Assembly (NCBI RefSeq): GCF_004217185.1
Contig: NZ_SHKL01000001.1
Span: 5,516,001 to 5,580,000 of the forward strand
DNA length: 64,000 nt
Reading direction: 5' to 3'
From: Pseudonocardia sediminis
Lineage (GTDB): Bacteria; Actinomycetota; Actinomycetes; Mycobacteriales; Pseudonocardiaceae
Positions 35,744 to 44,422 of the stretch are shown in pieces. The translations under genes were made by a program, and so were the position numbers. A model generated the notes under the pieces. That model was not told where the DNA came from. It worked only from the letters and a program-made list of their open reading frames with translations, and did not search any database. Each line of letters starts with the position of its first letter. Within the stretch, counting starts at the first letter, position 1.

Positions 35744-36444
35744 CAGGCCGTGACCCGCTTGCGCCCCGTCGGCTCGACGGCGTCGGGGCGGCGCAGGTAG
35801 AGCGGTTCCAGCGGGGCCGGTTCGCTCCCGGCGAGCAGCACCCCGGCCGCGGCCGCGGCGAGCCCGTCCGGGGGCGGCGACGCGGGGCCGCCGATCTCCA
35901 GGCCGAGCCGCTCGGCGAACGCGGCGTCGCCGACGGCCCGTCCCACGAACAGCTCGGTCAGCCGCTCGCGCAGCTCCACCGGGGCCTCCACCGACGGGCC
36001 GGTGAGCCGGCGTCCGGCCGGGTCGTAGACGGCCCAGTAGGTCTCGCGACGGCGGGCGTCGGTGGTGACGAGCAGGTTGCCCGGGCTCGCGGCCCGCTCC
36101 GACGGCGGGAACTCCCCGGCCGCGGCGAGCGCGATCGCGTCCAGCGAGCACACCCCGTGCACCGGGACCCCGAGCGCGTCACCGAGCGCGGCGGCGCTGA
36201 CGATCCCGACCCGCAGCCCGGTGAACGGGCCCGGCCCGCACCCCACGACGACGGCCTCGACGTCGGCGAGCGTCACCCCGGCCTCGGCGACGATCTCCAG
36301 CACCGCCGGCATCAGCAGCTCGCCGTGCTTGCGCCCGTCGTGGGCCCGCGCGGCGCGGACCGACGGCCACGAGCCGTCGGCGGTCAGGTCGACGAGACCC
36401 GCGGTGACCACGGGGGTCGCGGTGTCCAGGGCCAGTACCAGCAC
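35743..36444 (-). CDS. tsaB: tRNA threonylcarbamoyladenosine synthesis protein TsaB
   Basis: TsaB is an ASKHA-fold partner of TsaD that helps make t6A37 in ANN-reading tRNAs. The 233-residue protein starts LVLALDTATPVVTAG. It contains the H-G-E-L-L segment (RKHGELLMPAV) and GCGPGPFTGLRVG near residue 75. GTG 36444 has TAGTCT 7 nt upstream, so the message looks leaderless, which agrees with a promoter in the 118-bp gap after tsaE. It is coupled to rimI by a 1-nt overlap. Confidence 0.93.
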   Translation of the reverse strand: MLVLALDTATPVVTAGLVDLTADGSWPSVRAARAHDGRKHGELLMPAVLEIVAEAGVTLADVEAVVVGCGPGPFTGLRVGIVSAAALGDALGVPVHGVCSLDAIALAAAGEFPPSERAASPGNLLVTTDARRRETYWAVYDPAGRRLTGPSVEAPVELRERLTELFVGRAVGDAAFAERLGLEIGGPASPPPDGLAAAAAGVLLAGSEPAPLEPLYLRRPDAVEPTGRKRVTA

Positions 36445-36451
36445 ACCGGCC

Positions 36452-36457
36452 AGACTA
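36452..36457 (-). promoter_or_regulatory. -10 element TAGTCT of tsaB
   Basis: Read on the minus strand, TAGTCT ends 7 nt before GTG 36444. It marks an internal leaderless promoter between tsaE and tsaB. Confidence 0.55.
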
Positions 36458-36515
36458 CGAGCGCCCGGCGCGGGTCCGGTCCCCAGGCCCCGCCGCCCGC
36501 CGTCCCACCACCGGC

Positions 36516-36557
36516 CGTGCGCGGAAATCGCTGCCGGGGCGACGGTATCCGCTCACG
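36516..36557. repeat. 42-bp near-palindromic repeat, copy 1
   Basis: The element from CGTGCGCGGAAATCGC to GTATCCGCTCACG has self-complementary ends. It matches the reverse complement of 58831-58872 at 36 of 42 positions by my alignment. It lies between tsaE and tsaB. Confidence 0.7.
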
Positions 36558-36562
36558 ACCCC

Positions 36563-37024
36563 TCAGCCGCGGCGGATGGTCGCGATCCGCACGTCGTCGG
36601 GGCGGCGTTCGAGGGTGACGTGCACCGACCGGTCGGAGAGACGTTCGGCCACGCCGGTGCCCCACTCCACCGCGACGACGGCGTGCTCGAGGTCGGTGTC
36701 GAGGTCCAGGTCGTCCAGCTCGGCCGCGACGTCGGCTCCCTCGGCCAGGCCGAGGCGGTAGGCGTCGACGTGCACCAGCGCCGGTCCCGCGCCCGCCGAC
36801 GGGTGCTCGCGTGCGATCACGAACGTCGGCGACGTGACCGCGCCGGCCACCCCGAGCCCGCGGGCCAGGCCGCGGACCAGCGCCGTCTTGCCCGCCCCGA
36901 GCGGACCGGCGAGCAGGAGCAGGTCACCGGCCCCGAGCTGCCCGCCGAGCTCCTCGCCGAGGCGTTCGGTGTCGTCGACGGTCGGCAGCTCGCGCTCGCC
37001 CTCGACGATCCCCGCTGTACTCAT
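36563..37024 (-). CDS. tsaE: tRNA threonylcarbamoyladenosine synthesis ATPase TsaE
   Basis: This 153-residue P-loop ATPase recycles the TsaB-TsaD complex in t6A synthesis. The Walker A motif is GPLGAGKT (about residues 40-47), TSPTFVIAREH holds the switch region, and HVDAYRL carries the conserved Asp. VAVEWGTGVAERL near the end is typical. ATG 37024 has GGAGG 5 nt upstream and is favoured over a GTG four codons earlier. It follows the alpha/beta hydrolase gene by 36 bp. Confidence 0.92.
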   Translation of the reverse strand: MSTAGIVEGERELPTVDDTERLGEELGGQLGAGDLLLLAGPLGAGKTALVRGLARGLGVAGAVTSPTFVIAREHPSAGAGPALVHVDAYRLGLAEGADVAAELDDLDLDTDLEHAVVAVEWGTGVAERLSDRSVHVTLERRPDDVRIATIRRG

Positions 37025-37060
37025 GTCCACCTCCACGGGAGGGAGTATGTCGGCGGGTGC

Positions 37061-38257
37061 TCACGCCCGCTTCTTCGATCGGCGCCCACGGGCACCGCCG
37101 CGGCCCTTCGTCGGGGCGTCGGCCCCGGCGGGTGGTTCGGTGCTGCGGCGCGGGCGGCGCAGCCGGAACCGTCCGCTGCGCGAGCGCTCCAGGCTGCGTT
37201 CGATCAGGTCGGCGAGCTCGTCGTCGACGCGCTCGGACTGCTCCAGCATCGGCATGTGCCCGACGCCGGTCAGCCGGACCAGGCGCGCGGTCGGCAGCGC
37301 GGCCGCGATCACCTCGCTGTGCCGGTACGGGATGATCCGGTCCGCGTCGCCGGCGAGCACGAGCACCTCGCAGCCGGACAGGCCGGGCAGCGCCGCGACC
37401 CGGTCGTGCGTGCCGAGGGTGTCGACGAAGTCGGTGAGCGCGCCCACCGCGTTCGAGTCGATCATGGTGTCGACCAGGTCGACCATCCGCGGGTCGACGT
37501 GGCGGTCGCCGTAGGCGAACCGCTTGGTGATCGCCCAGATGACGTCGCCGAGCGCCCGGCGCCCGGTCTCCACCAGGCCCGGCTGCCACGCCGCCAGCAT
37601 CCCGAGCCCGCGGGTCAGCGGGTTGCGCCGGGACAGGAACGTGCCGGGCAGCCCGGACGCCATGTCCCCGGCCGAGGTGGAGATCAGCGCGACGCCGGCC
37701 ACCCGCTCGTGGAACAGGTCCGGGTTCTGCTCGGCCAGCGCCATCACGGTCATGCCGCCCATCGAGTGCGACACCAGCACCAGCGGTCCCTCCGGCGCGA
37801 GCGCCCGGATCACCGCGTCCAGGTCGTGGCCGAGCTGCTCGATCGTGCAGCTGGCCTGCGGGGCCCGCTCGGAGCGGCCGTGGCTGCGCTGGTCGTAGAG
37901 CACGAACCGGATCCGCGGCTCGGCCAGCCCGGCCAGGAACGCGCGCTGCTCCTGCCAGGTGCGCCGGTCCAGGGCGAACCCGTGCACGAGGACGACGGTC
38001 AGCGCCGGCTTCTCGCCGTCCGGGGTCTCGATCTCCTCGCAGGCGATCCGCACGCCGTCGTCGGCGGTGACCGAGCACTCCTCGCCGAGACCGATCGGCG
38101 GTACGCCGCCGTGCTCGGCCATGTCGGTGGCCAGCGCGCGCCGGGCCGTGGCGATCTGGCGCCGGTGCGCGGCCACCCCGAGCCCGACGGCCGCACCGGC
38201 CGCGCTCGCGACGCCCCCGGCCACGCCCGCCGCCTGCCATGCCTTGCGGCTCACCAT
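37061..38257 (-). CDS. Alpha/beta hydrolase in the alr-tsaE operon
   Basis: The protein has 398 residues. An N-terminal hydrophobic stretch, GVAGGVASAAGAAVGLGVAA, is probably a membrane anchor or uncleaved signal. The hydrolase core contains VVLVHGFALDRRTW (oxyanion), VSHSMGG with the nucleophile Ser, Asp in LAGDADRIIPYRHS and His in VGHMPMLEQS. The C-terminal 50 residues are Arg/Lys/Gly-rich. Its start overlaps alr by 7 bp, and tsaE follows, so it is part of the alr operon as in many actinobacteria. A lipase or peroxidase-like role cannot be decided. Confidence 0.88.
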   Translation of the reverse strand: MVSRKAWQAAGVAGGVASAAGAAVGLGVAAHRRQIATARRALATDMAEHGGVPPIGLGEECSVTADDGVRIACEEIETPDGEKPALTVVLVHGFALDRRTWQEQRAFLAGLAEPRIRFVLYDQRSHGRSERAPQASCTIEQLGHDLDAVIRALAPEGPLVLVSHSMGGMTVMALAEQNPDLFHERVAGVALISTSAGDMASGLPGTFLSRRNPLTRGLGMLAAWQPGLVETGRRALGDVIWAITKRFAYGDRHVDPRMVDLVDTMIDSNAVGALTDFVDTLGTHDRVAALPGLSGCEVLVLAGDADRIIPYRHSEVIAAALPTARLVRLTGVGHMPMLEQSERVDDELADLIERSLERSRSGRFRLRRPRRSTEPPAGADAPTKGRGGARGRRSKKRA

Positions 38258-39471
38258 CGCCCGCCCCCGACGTGTCCGGCCGGTGTCCCGGCTCCGTTGT
38301 TGTTCGCTCCGGCGCCGGTACCGGTTCCGCGGACCGTGCGCCGGATCCGTCCCCGCATCCCGGTGACGACCTCGTAGTGGATGGTGCCCAGCTCGTCGGC
38401 CCACTCCCGCGCCGTCGGCCCGCCGCCCTCGCCGGTGCCGAACAGCTCGACGGTGTCCCCGGTGCGGACGTCGACGTCGCCGCAGTCGACGACGACCTGG
38501 TCCATGCAGACCCGGCCGACGACCGGGCGGATCTCCTCGCCGATCCGCACCCGCATCCGGCCGGCGTCGTTCAGCCGTCGCGGGACGCCGTCGGCGTACC
38601 CGGCCGGGACCAGCGCCAGCCGCGTCGGCGCGGTGGAGGTCCACTCGTGGCCGTAGGACACCCCGTGCCCGGCCGGAACGGTCTTGACCAGCGCGACCCG
38701 GGCCCGCAGCGTCATCGCCGGGCGCAACGGGCTCGCCGACGGCTGCGCGATCGGGTCCAGCCCGTAGACGGCGATGCCCGGGCGGACCAGGTCGAGGTGC
38801 AGGTCGGGGCGGGTCATCGTGGCCGCGGAGTTGGCGAGGTGGCGCAGCGGGGTGAACCCGCGCTCGCGGACGTGGCGCCACGCGGCGTCGAGCGCGGCGG
38901 CCTGGACGTCCTGCATCGGGTGCGACGGCTCGTCGGCCTGGGCCAGGTGCGACCAGACGGCGACGATCTCGGCCGCACCGGAGGCGACGGCCGTGGCGGC
39001 GTCGTCGACCAGACCGGCCCACTCGGCGGGCGGGGCGCCGTTGCGGCCGAGCCCGGTGTCGGCCTTGAGGTGCAGCCGGACCGTCCGCCCGGTCCGGCGG
39101 CCCGCGGCCAGCACGGCGGCCAGGTGTTCACGGGAGGAGACCGACAGGTCCACCCCGGCGCCGACGGCCGGGTCGAAGTCCTCGTCCGGCACGTGCAGCC
39201 AGCTCAGCACGGGCGCGGTGATCCCGCCGGCACGCAGCGCGGTGGCCTCCTCCAGGGTGGCCACCCCGAGCCAGGTCGCGCCGGAGGACAGGGCCGCGCG
39301 GCCGACGTCGACGGCACCGTGGCCGTACCCGTCGGCCTTGACCACGACCATCGTCGCGGCGCCGGAGCGGGCCGCGGTCCCGGACAGCAGCCCGACGTTG
39401 TGCCGGACGGCGTCGAGGTCGACGACCGCCTCGGCGCGCGGGGCGACGAGTTCGGGCACGTGCGGAATCAT
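38251..39471 (-). CDS. alr: Alanine racemase
   Basis: This PLP enzyme makes D-Ala for peptidoglycan and has 406 residues. The PLP-binding Lys45 is in VVVKADGYGHGA. The barrel holds YGLDPIAQ, and the second catalytic residue, Tyr, is in GHGVSYGHEWTS. GRVCMDQVVVDCGD is the family signature. ATG 39471 gives the family start (VAPRAEAVVDLDAVRHN); an extension upstream of it lacks similarity. The C-terminus has a Gly/Asn-rich extension. It is 164 bp downstream of the NAD(P)HX repair gene, with a hairpin between. Confidence 0.95.
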   Translation of the reverse strand: MIPHVPELVAPRAEAVVDLDAVRHNVGLLSGTAARSGAATMVVVKADGYGHGAVDVGRAALSSGATWLGVATLEEATALRAGGITAPVLSWLHVPDEDFDPAVGAGVDLSVSSREHLAAVLAAGRRTGRTVRLHLKADTGLGRNGAPPAEWAGLVDDAATAVASGAAEIVAVWSHLAQADEPSHPMQDVQAAALDAAWRHVRERGFTPLRHLANSAATMTRPDLHLDLVRPGIAVYGLDPIAQPSASPLRPAMTLRARVALVKTVPAGHGVSYGHEWTSTAPTRLALVPAGYADGVPRRLNDAGRMRVRIGEEIRPVVGRVCMDQVVVDCGDVDVRTGDTVELFGTGEGGGPTAREWADELGTIHYEVVTGMRGRIRRTVRGTGTGAGANNNGAGTPAGHVGGGRW

Positions 39472-39538
39472 GACATCCGTGAGGCTCCCGACGGAGCCGC
39501 AGCGGACCCTGATCATGATCGTCACACGGGAGCACCGG

Positions 39539-39554
39539 GTGACCAGGTGGTCAC
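39539..39554. promoter_or_regulatory. Palindrome upstream of alr
   Basis: Arms GTGACC and GGTCAC are separated by AGGT, 68 bp upstream of the alr start. It could be an operator or the top of a hairpin after the preceding gene. Confidence 0.35.
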
Positions 39555-39635
39555 GCCGGGTGTGACGGTGGTCTCACGACGGGCGGTGATCGCCTCCCGG
39601 CGACCGCCCCCGGGCCGGGCAGGGACCGGGCCGTC

Positions 39636-41114
39636 TCAGGACCGGGCGGCGCGGACGGCGCGGATCGCCTCCGGGATCGCCGCCTGCATCCGTGACGCCG
39701 GGGCCGGGACCGGGGGCAGGCCGTGCTCTCGTGACGCCGTCGTCGCGGCGCGGCCGTGCACGAACGTCGCGCACCCGGCGGCCCACCACGGCTCCAGCCC
39801 GGCGGCGAGCAGCGCGCCGAGCACCCCGGTGAGCACGTCCCCGGACCCGGCGGTGGCGGCGAAGGAGTCCGCGGCCGGGTCGATCAGGGCGCGCCCGTCC
39901 GGGTCGGCGACGACGGTCGCGTTGCCCTTGAGCAGCACCGTCACCCCCAGGTCGGCGGCGGCCCGGCGGGCGGCGGCGACCCGGTCGGTCCCGACGTCAC
40001 CGGCGATCCGCGCGAACTCCCCGGCGTGCGGGGTGAGCACGATCGGACGTCCGTGTATCCGCTCGCGCAGGTCGCGGTGCTTCGCGAGCAGCGTGATCGC
40101 GTCGGCGTCCACGCACAGCGGCACGTCGAGGTCGAGCACCGCCTCGAACAGGGCCCGGCCCGCGTCACCGGTCCCGATGCCGGGCCCGACGGCCCAGGCC
40201 TGGGTGCGCCCGGCGTCGGCGACGGAGCCGGTGGCGACGATCTCCGGCCAGTGCCGCCGGACCTCGTCGGCGGCCGACCCGGCGAAGCGGACCATGCCCG
40301 ACGTCGACAGCGCGGCCGCGCCCGCGGCCAGCACCGCCGCACCCGGGTAGGTCGCCGACCCGGCGGCGATCCCGACGACACCCTGGCTGTACTTGTCGTC
40401 GGCCGGGCCGGGCACCGGCCAGAGCGCGCCGACGTCGGCCTCGGAGAGCAGGTGGGCGTGCGGCTCGGGCAGGTAGGGACCCAGCCCGAAGTCGACGACG
40501 TGCACCGGCCCGCACGCCGGTGCGGCGAGCGCGTGCACCGGCTTGCGTGCGCCGAACGTGACGGTGGCGGCGGCCCGGACGTACGGCCCGTCGGTCTCGC
40601 CGGTGTCCGCGCCCACCCCGCTGGGCAGGTCGCACGCGATCACCGGCACCCCCGCTCCGGCCGCGTCCGCGACCAGGCCGGCCGCCGGCTCCCGCAGCCC
40701 GGGCCGACCGGAGATGCCGACGACGCCGTCCACGACGACGTCGGCCCCGGTGACGGCGTCCCGCGCGGCGTCCGGCGCCGCATCCCGCGCGGGGCCGTCC
40801 ACGGCGAGGACCCGGCCGCGGGCCCGGCGCAGCGCGGCGAGCCCGGCCGGATGGGCACGGTCCGGGGAGAGCAGCACCGCGGTGACCGACGCGCCGCGGC
40901 GGCGCAGCTCGAACCCGGCCCACAGCGCGTCGCCGCCGTTGTCCCCGGCGCCGACCAGCAGCGTCACCCGCCGCCCGTAGGTGTCGCCCAGGAACCGCCG
41001 CACGTGCGCCGCGAGGCCCGCCGCCGCCCGGCGCATCAACGCGTCCGGCGCGACGTCGGCCATCATCGCGCCCTCGGCCTCGCGGATCTGATCGGCCGTG
41101 AACACACCGTCCAT
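39636..41114 (-). CDS. nnr: Bifunctional NAD(P)HX epimerase/dehydratase
   Basis: This metabolite-repair enzyme has 492 residues and two domains. The N-terminal epimerase (NnrE) domain, about 1-210, has LLVGAGDNGGDALW and ACDLPSGVGADTG. The C-terminal ADP-dependent dehydratase (NnrD) domain, about 225-480, has AVGPGIG, VLTPHAGEFARI, LLKGNATVV and ATAGSGDVLTGVLG. It converts damaged hydrated NAD(P)H back to NAD(P)H. It corresponds to Rv3433c between glmS and alr in M. tuberculosis. The GTG or ATG start at 41114 (MDGVFTADQIREAE) is the family start. Confidence 0.93.
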   Translation of the reverse strand: MDGVFTADQIREAEGAMMADVAPDALMRRAAAGLAAHVRRFLGDTYGRRVTLLVGAGDNGGDALWAGFELRRRGASVTAVLLSPDRAHPAGLAALRRARGRVLAVDGPARDAAPDAARDAVTGADVVVDGVVGISGRPGLREPAAGLVADAAGAGVPVIACDLPSGVGADTGETDGPYVRAAATVTFGARKPVHALAAPACGPVHVVDFGLGPYLPEPHAHLLSEADVGALWPVPGPADDKYSQGVVGIAAGSATYPGAAVLAAGAAALSTSGMVRFAGSAADEVRRHWPEIVATGSVADAGRTQAWAVGPGIGTGDAGRALFEAVLDLDVPLCVDADAITLLAKHRDLRERIHGRPIVLTPHAGEFARIAGDVGTDRVAAARRAAADLGVTVLLKGNATVVADPDGRALIDPAADSFAATAGSGDVLTGVLGALLAAGLEPWWAAGCATFVHGRAATTASREHGLPPVPAPASRMQAAIPEAIRAVRAARS

Positions 41115-41204
41115 CGCCGTGACGCTAGCCGCCCCCGCGCCCGCCCGCCGCGCACCGCCGCCCTGTCGACACGCGAGCGGACGGCCGATCCGGACCGCCG
41201 ACGG

Positions 41205-42194
41205 CTACTGCGCGGCGGGCTCGGCCCCCTCGAAACCGGCGCTCAGGAACGCGGCCGCCTGGGTCATCGCCAGGTCCGCGCCGTCGAGGACCCGGTGGCA
41301 CCCGAGGAAGCCGTGCATCATCCCCGGGAAGCGGCTCAGCGTGACGTGCACGCGCGCGTCCATCAGCGCCCGCGCGTAGGCCTCACCCTCGTCGCGCAGC
41401 ACGTCCTGCTCGGCGGTGAACAGCAGCGTGGGCGGCAGGGCGGCGAGTTCGTCGTGGGTCGCGAGCAGCGGCGACAGGCGCGGGTCGCGGCGCTGGCCGT
41501 CCTCGGTGGTCTCCTGCGCGACGAACCAGTCGAGCGCGGTCGCCGTCAGCGGCGGGGTGTCGGCCGCGTCGCGCCGCGACGGGCGGTCGCCGTCGGTCAG
41601 GTCGGCGAGCGGATAGGCGAGCAGCTGGGCCGACGGGCCGCGCTCACCGGCCAGCGCGAGGGTGCGGCACGCCGCGGTCGCCATCGTCGCGCCGGCGCTG
41701 TCGCCGCCGACCGCGACGCGGCCCGGGTCGCCGCCCAGCTCGTCGCCGTGCGCGAGCACCCACCGCAGCGCGGCGACGACGTCGTCGTGCGACGCGGGGA
41801 AGGGCGCCTCGGGGGCACGCCGGTAGCCGACCGAGACCGCCAGGCACCCCGCCCGGCGCACCAGCTCCGGCACGATCCCATCGTCGTCGAGGTCGCCGAG
41901 CACCCAGCCGCCCCCGTGGACGTAGACAAGGATCGGCAGCGCCTCGGCCCCGCCCGGCGAGGGACGGAGCACGCGGACCTCGACGTCGCCCGCCGGCCCG
42001 GGCACGGTGCGGCGCTCGTCGGTGTGCGCGGCGTCGACGGCGGGGTCCTCGCCGCGCCTGCGCAGGATCACGCTCACGGCGTCCGCGAGGCCGGGCGAGT
42101 CCCGCGCCTCCTCGAGGCTCGACCGGCCGATCACCGCCGGACCGAGCTCGGCGAGGGCGTCGAGCAGTTCCTGGGCCTGGGCGTTCAGTGGCAA
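41205..42194 (-). CDS. Hormone-sensitive-lipase-type esterase
   Basis: This 329-residue carboxylesterase belongs to the HSL (family IV) group. The oxyanion motif is VYVHGGGWVLGD, the nucleophile GGDSAGATMA, the acid in LPPTLLFTAEQDVLRDEG and His in FPGMMHGFLG. There is no signal peptide, so it is a cytoplasmic esterase for small acyl esters. It stands alone between the NAD(P)HX repair gene (90 bp) and glmS (251 bp). The gap to glmS shows no clear feature. Confidence 0.9.
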   Translation of the reverse strand: MPLNAQAQELLDALAELGPAVIGRSSLEEARDSPGLADAVSVILRRRGEDPAVDAAHTDERRTVPGPAGDVEVRVLRPSPGGAEALPILVYVHGGGWVLGDLDDDGIVPELVRRAGCLAVSVGYRRAPEAPFPASHDDVVAALRWVLAHGDELGGDPGRVAVGGDSAGATMATAACRTLALAGERGPSAQLLAYPLADLTDGDRPSRRDAADTPPLTATALDWFVAQETTEDGQRRDPRLSPLLATHDELAALPPTLLFTAEQDVLRDEGEAYARALMDARVHVTLSRFPGMMHGFLGCHRVLDGADLAMTQAAAFLSAGFEGAEPAAQ

Positions 42195-42445
42195 CGGGTC
42201 TCCTCACACGGACGGGCAGCGACCCACCCGGACTGCCCGCCCGGCGCCGTCCCACACATCCGCCCCCACCCCAGGCCGAGTCCGGCGCCGCCTTCGAGCC
42301 GGGCCGATCCGCGACCGCTGGTCGAACTCGCCCGTCCGAGGGGGAGTCGGGCGTCGGTACCGGTCGCCCGCACGACCCACCGGTGGCCGACCCGCCCCGG
42401 ACCAGCCGACGATCATCGGCCGGGCGCTCCCGGGGTGGCGGGTGC

Positions 42446-44326
42446 CTACTCGACGGTGACGGACTTGGCCAGGTTGCGGGGCTTGTCCACGTCGTAGCCG
42501 CGGGCGCGGGCGATCTCGGCCGCGATCACCTGCAGCGGCACCGTGGCCACCAGCGGCTGCAGCAGCGTGGAGATCGGCGGGAGCTCGAAGAGGTGGTCGG
42601 CGAACGGCTTCACCGTCTCGTCACCGGCCTCGGCGAGCACCACCGTGCGGGCGCCGCGGGCCTTGATCTCCTGGATGTTGGACAGCAGCTTGGAGTGCAG
42701 CACCGCGCGCCCCTTGGGCGAGGGCATCACGACGATCACCGGCAGGCCGGGCTCGATCAGCGCGATCGGACCGTGCTTGAGCTCGCCCGCGGCGAACGCC
42801 TCGGCGTGCATGTAGGCGAGCTCCTTGAGCTTGAGCGCGCCCTCCAGCGCCACCGGGTAGCCGACGTGGCGACCCAGGAACAGCACCGCCTTCGAGTCGG
42901 CGAGCAGCTGGCCCAGCGCACGGGCCTCGCCGAGCGACTCCAGCACAGTCTCCACGGCCTTAGGCGCGGCCTCGAGCTCGTGGAACTCGCGGACGACCTC
43001 GTCCGGGTACTTGGTGCCGCGGGCCTGGGCCAGCGCCAGGCCGACGAGGTAGTTCGCCGCGACCTGGGCGGTGAACGTCTTCGTCGCCGCGACGCCGATC
43101 TCCGGGCCGGCGTGGGTGTAGATGACGGCGTCGGACTCGCGCGGGATCTGCGCGCCGTTGGTGTTGCAGATGGCCAGCACGCGGGCCTTCTGCTCCTTGG
43201 CGTGCCGCAGCGCCTCCAGGGTGTCCGCGGTCTCGCCGGACTGGGAGATCGCCACCACCAGCGTGGAGCGGTCGAGCACCGGGTCGCGGTAACGGAACTC
43301 GCTGGCCACCTCGATCTCCACCGGGAGCCGGGTCCAGTGCTCGATGGCGTACTTGGCCAGCAGCCCGGAGTGGTACGCGGTGCCGCAGGCGACGACGAAG
43401 ACCTTGTCGACGTCGCGCAGGTCCTGGTCGGTCAGGCGCTGCTCGTCGAGCACGATCCGGCCGTCCACGAGGTGACCGCGCAGCGTGTCCGCGATCGCGG
43501 TCGGCTGCTCCTCGATCTCCTTGAGCATGAAGTAGTCGTGGCCGCCCTTCTCGGCGGCGGCCAGGTCCCAGGTCACCTCGAACGGGCTGACGGCGACCGT
43601 CTCGCCCCGGAAGTCGGTGACGTCGTAGCCGTCCCGGGTGATCGTGACGACCTGGTCCTGGCCCAGCTCGACCGCGTCACGGGTGAACTCGATGAACGCG
43701 GCGACGTCGGAGGCCAGGAACGTCTCGCCCTCGCCGAGACCGAGGACCAGCGGCGACGACCGGCGCGCGGCGACGATCGTGTCCGGCTCGTCGGCGTGCG
43801 TGACGACGAGGGTGAACGCGCCCTCGAGCCGCAGCGCCACCGAGCGGACGCTGGCCGTCAGGTCGCCCTTGGTGGACGGGTCGGCGGCGCGACCGGCGTA
43901 GGCCAGGGCCACCAGGTGCGCGGCGATCTCGGAGTCGGTGTCGGACTCGGCCCAGATGTCCTGGGCCTCCAGCTCGGCGCGCAGCGGGAGGTAGTTCTCG
44001 ATGATGCCGTTGTGCACGACGGCCGTCTTGCCGCCGTCGATGACGCCGCTGCGGTGCGGGTGCGCGTTGCGGTCGGTGGGCGGGCCGTGGGTGGCCCAGC
44101 GGGTGTGCCCGATCCCGGCGGTGCCGGTGAAGGTGTCGCGGCCGACCTCGTCGAGGCGCGTCTCCAGGTTCACCAGGGCGCCCGCCTTGCGCTCCACGGC
44201 CAGACCGCCCTCGTGCGGGAGCGCGACCCCGGCGGAGTCGTACCCGCGGTACTCCAGCCGGCGCAGGCCCGCGAGGACCACGTCGAGTGCGGGGCGATGA
44301 CCGACGTAACCGACGATGCCACACAT
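42446..44326 (-). CDS. glmS: Glutamine--fructose-6-phosphate aminotransferase (isomerising)
   Basis: GlmS makes glucosamine-6-phosphate, the first step to UDP-GlcNAc for the cell wall. The 626-residue protein has nucleophile Cys2 (MCGIVGYVGHRPALD) and the glutamine-site motifs GIGHTRWATHG and HNGIIENY. Two SIS isomerase domains follow, with CGTAYHSG, SQSGETADT and LGRHVGYPVALEGALKLKE, and the tail ends KSVTVE. TAGGCT lies 7 nt before the ATG, so the message looks leaderless. It is divergent from the hydrolase-like gene at 44423. glmM, the next step, is 2.3 kb away on the same strand. Confidence 0.97.
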   Translation of the reverse strand: MCGIVGYVGHRPALDVVLAGLRRLEYRGYDSAGVALPHEGGLAVERKAGALVNLETRLDEVGRDTFTGTAGIGHTRWATHGPPTDRNAHPHRSGVIDGGKTAVVHNGIIENYLPLRAELEAQDIWAESDTDSEIAAHLVALAYAGRAADPSTKGDLTASVRSVALRLEGAFTLVVTHADEPDTIVAARRSSPLVLGLGEGETFLASDVAAFIEFTRDAVELGQDQVVTITRDGYDVTDFRGETVAVSPFEVTWDLAAAEKGGHDYFMLKEIEEQPTAIADTLRGHLVDGRIVLDEQRLTDQDLRDVDKVFVVACGTAYHSGLLAKYAIEHWTRLPVEIEVASEFRYRDPVLDRSTLVVAISQSGETADTLEALRHAKEQKARVLAICNTNGAQIPRESDAVIYTHAGPEIGVAATKTFTAQVAANYLVGLALAQARGTKYPDEVVREFHELEAAPKAVETVLESLGEARALGQLLADSKAVLFLGRHVGYPVALEGALKLKELAYMHAEAFAAGELKHGPIALIEPGLPVIVVMPSPKGRAVLHSKLLSNIQEIKARGARTVVLAEAGDETVKPFADHLFELPPISTLLQPLVATVPLQVIAAEIARARGYDVDKPRNLAKSVTVE

Positions 44327-44333
44327 GGGACCC

Positions 44334-44339
44334 AGCCTA
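44334..44339 (-). promoter_or_regulatory. -10 element TAGGCT of glmS
   Basis: Read on the minus strand, TAGGCT ends 7 nt before the glmS ATG at 44326. No ribosome binding site is present. Confidence 0.6.
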
Positions 44340-44409
44340 AGGGCGGCATGATCGGCTGATTTCACCGCTGTAGGGCGAGCCGCGGGCGGCGGGGTGTGAT
44401 CGGCCCCGG

Positions 44410-44415
44410 TACGGT
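44410..44415 (+). promoter_or_regulatory. -10 element TACGGT of the hydrolase-like gene
   Basis: TACGGT ends 7 nt before GTG 44423. Together with the glmS -10 it leaves a compact divergent leaderless promoter of about 95 bp. Confidence 0.6.
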
Positions 44416-44422
44416 GCCCGAC

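Noticed and set aside
42195-42445. glmS-type ribozyme or riboswitch near glmS
   Set aside because: The region upstream of glmS is only about 95 bp, with a leaderless -10 directly at the start. The gap 42195-42445 lies downstream of glmS. No ribozyme could fit in the transcript.
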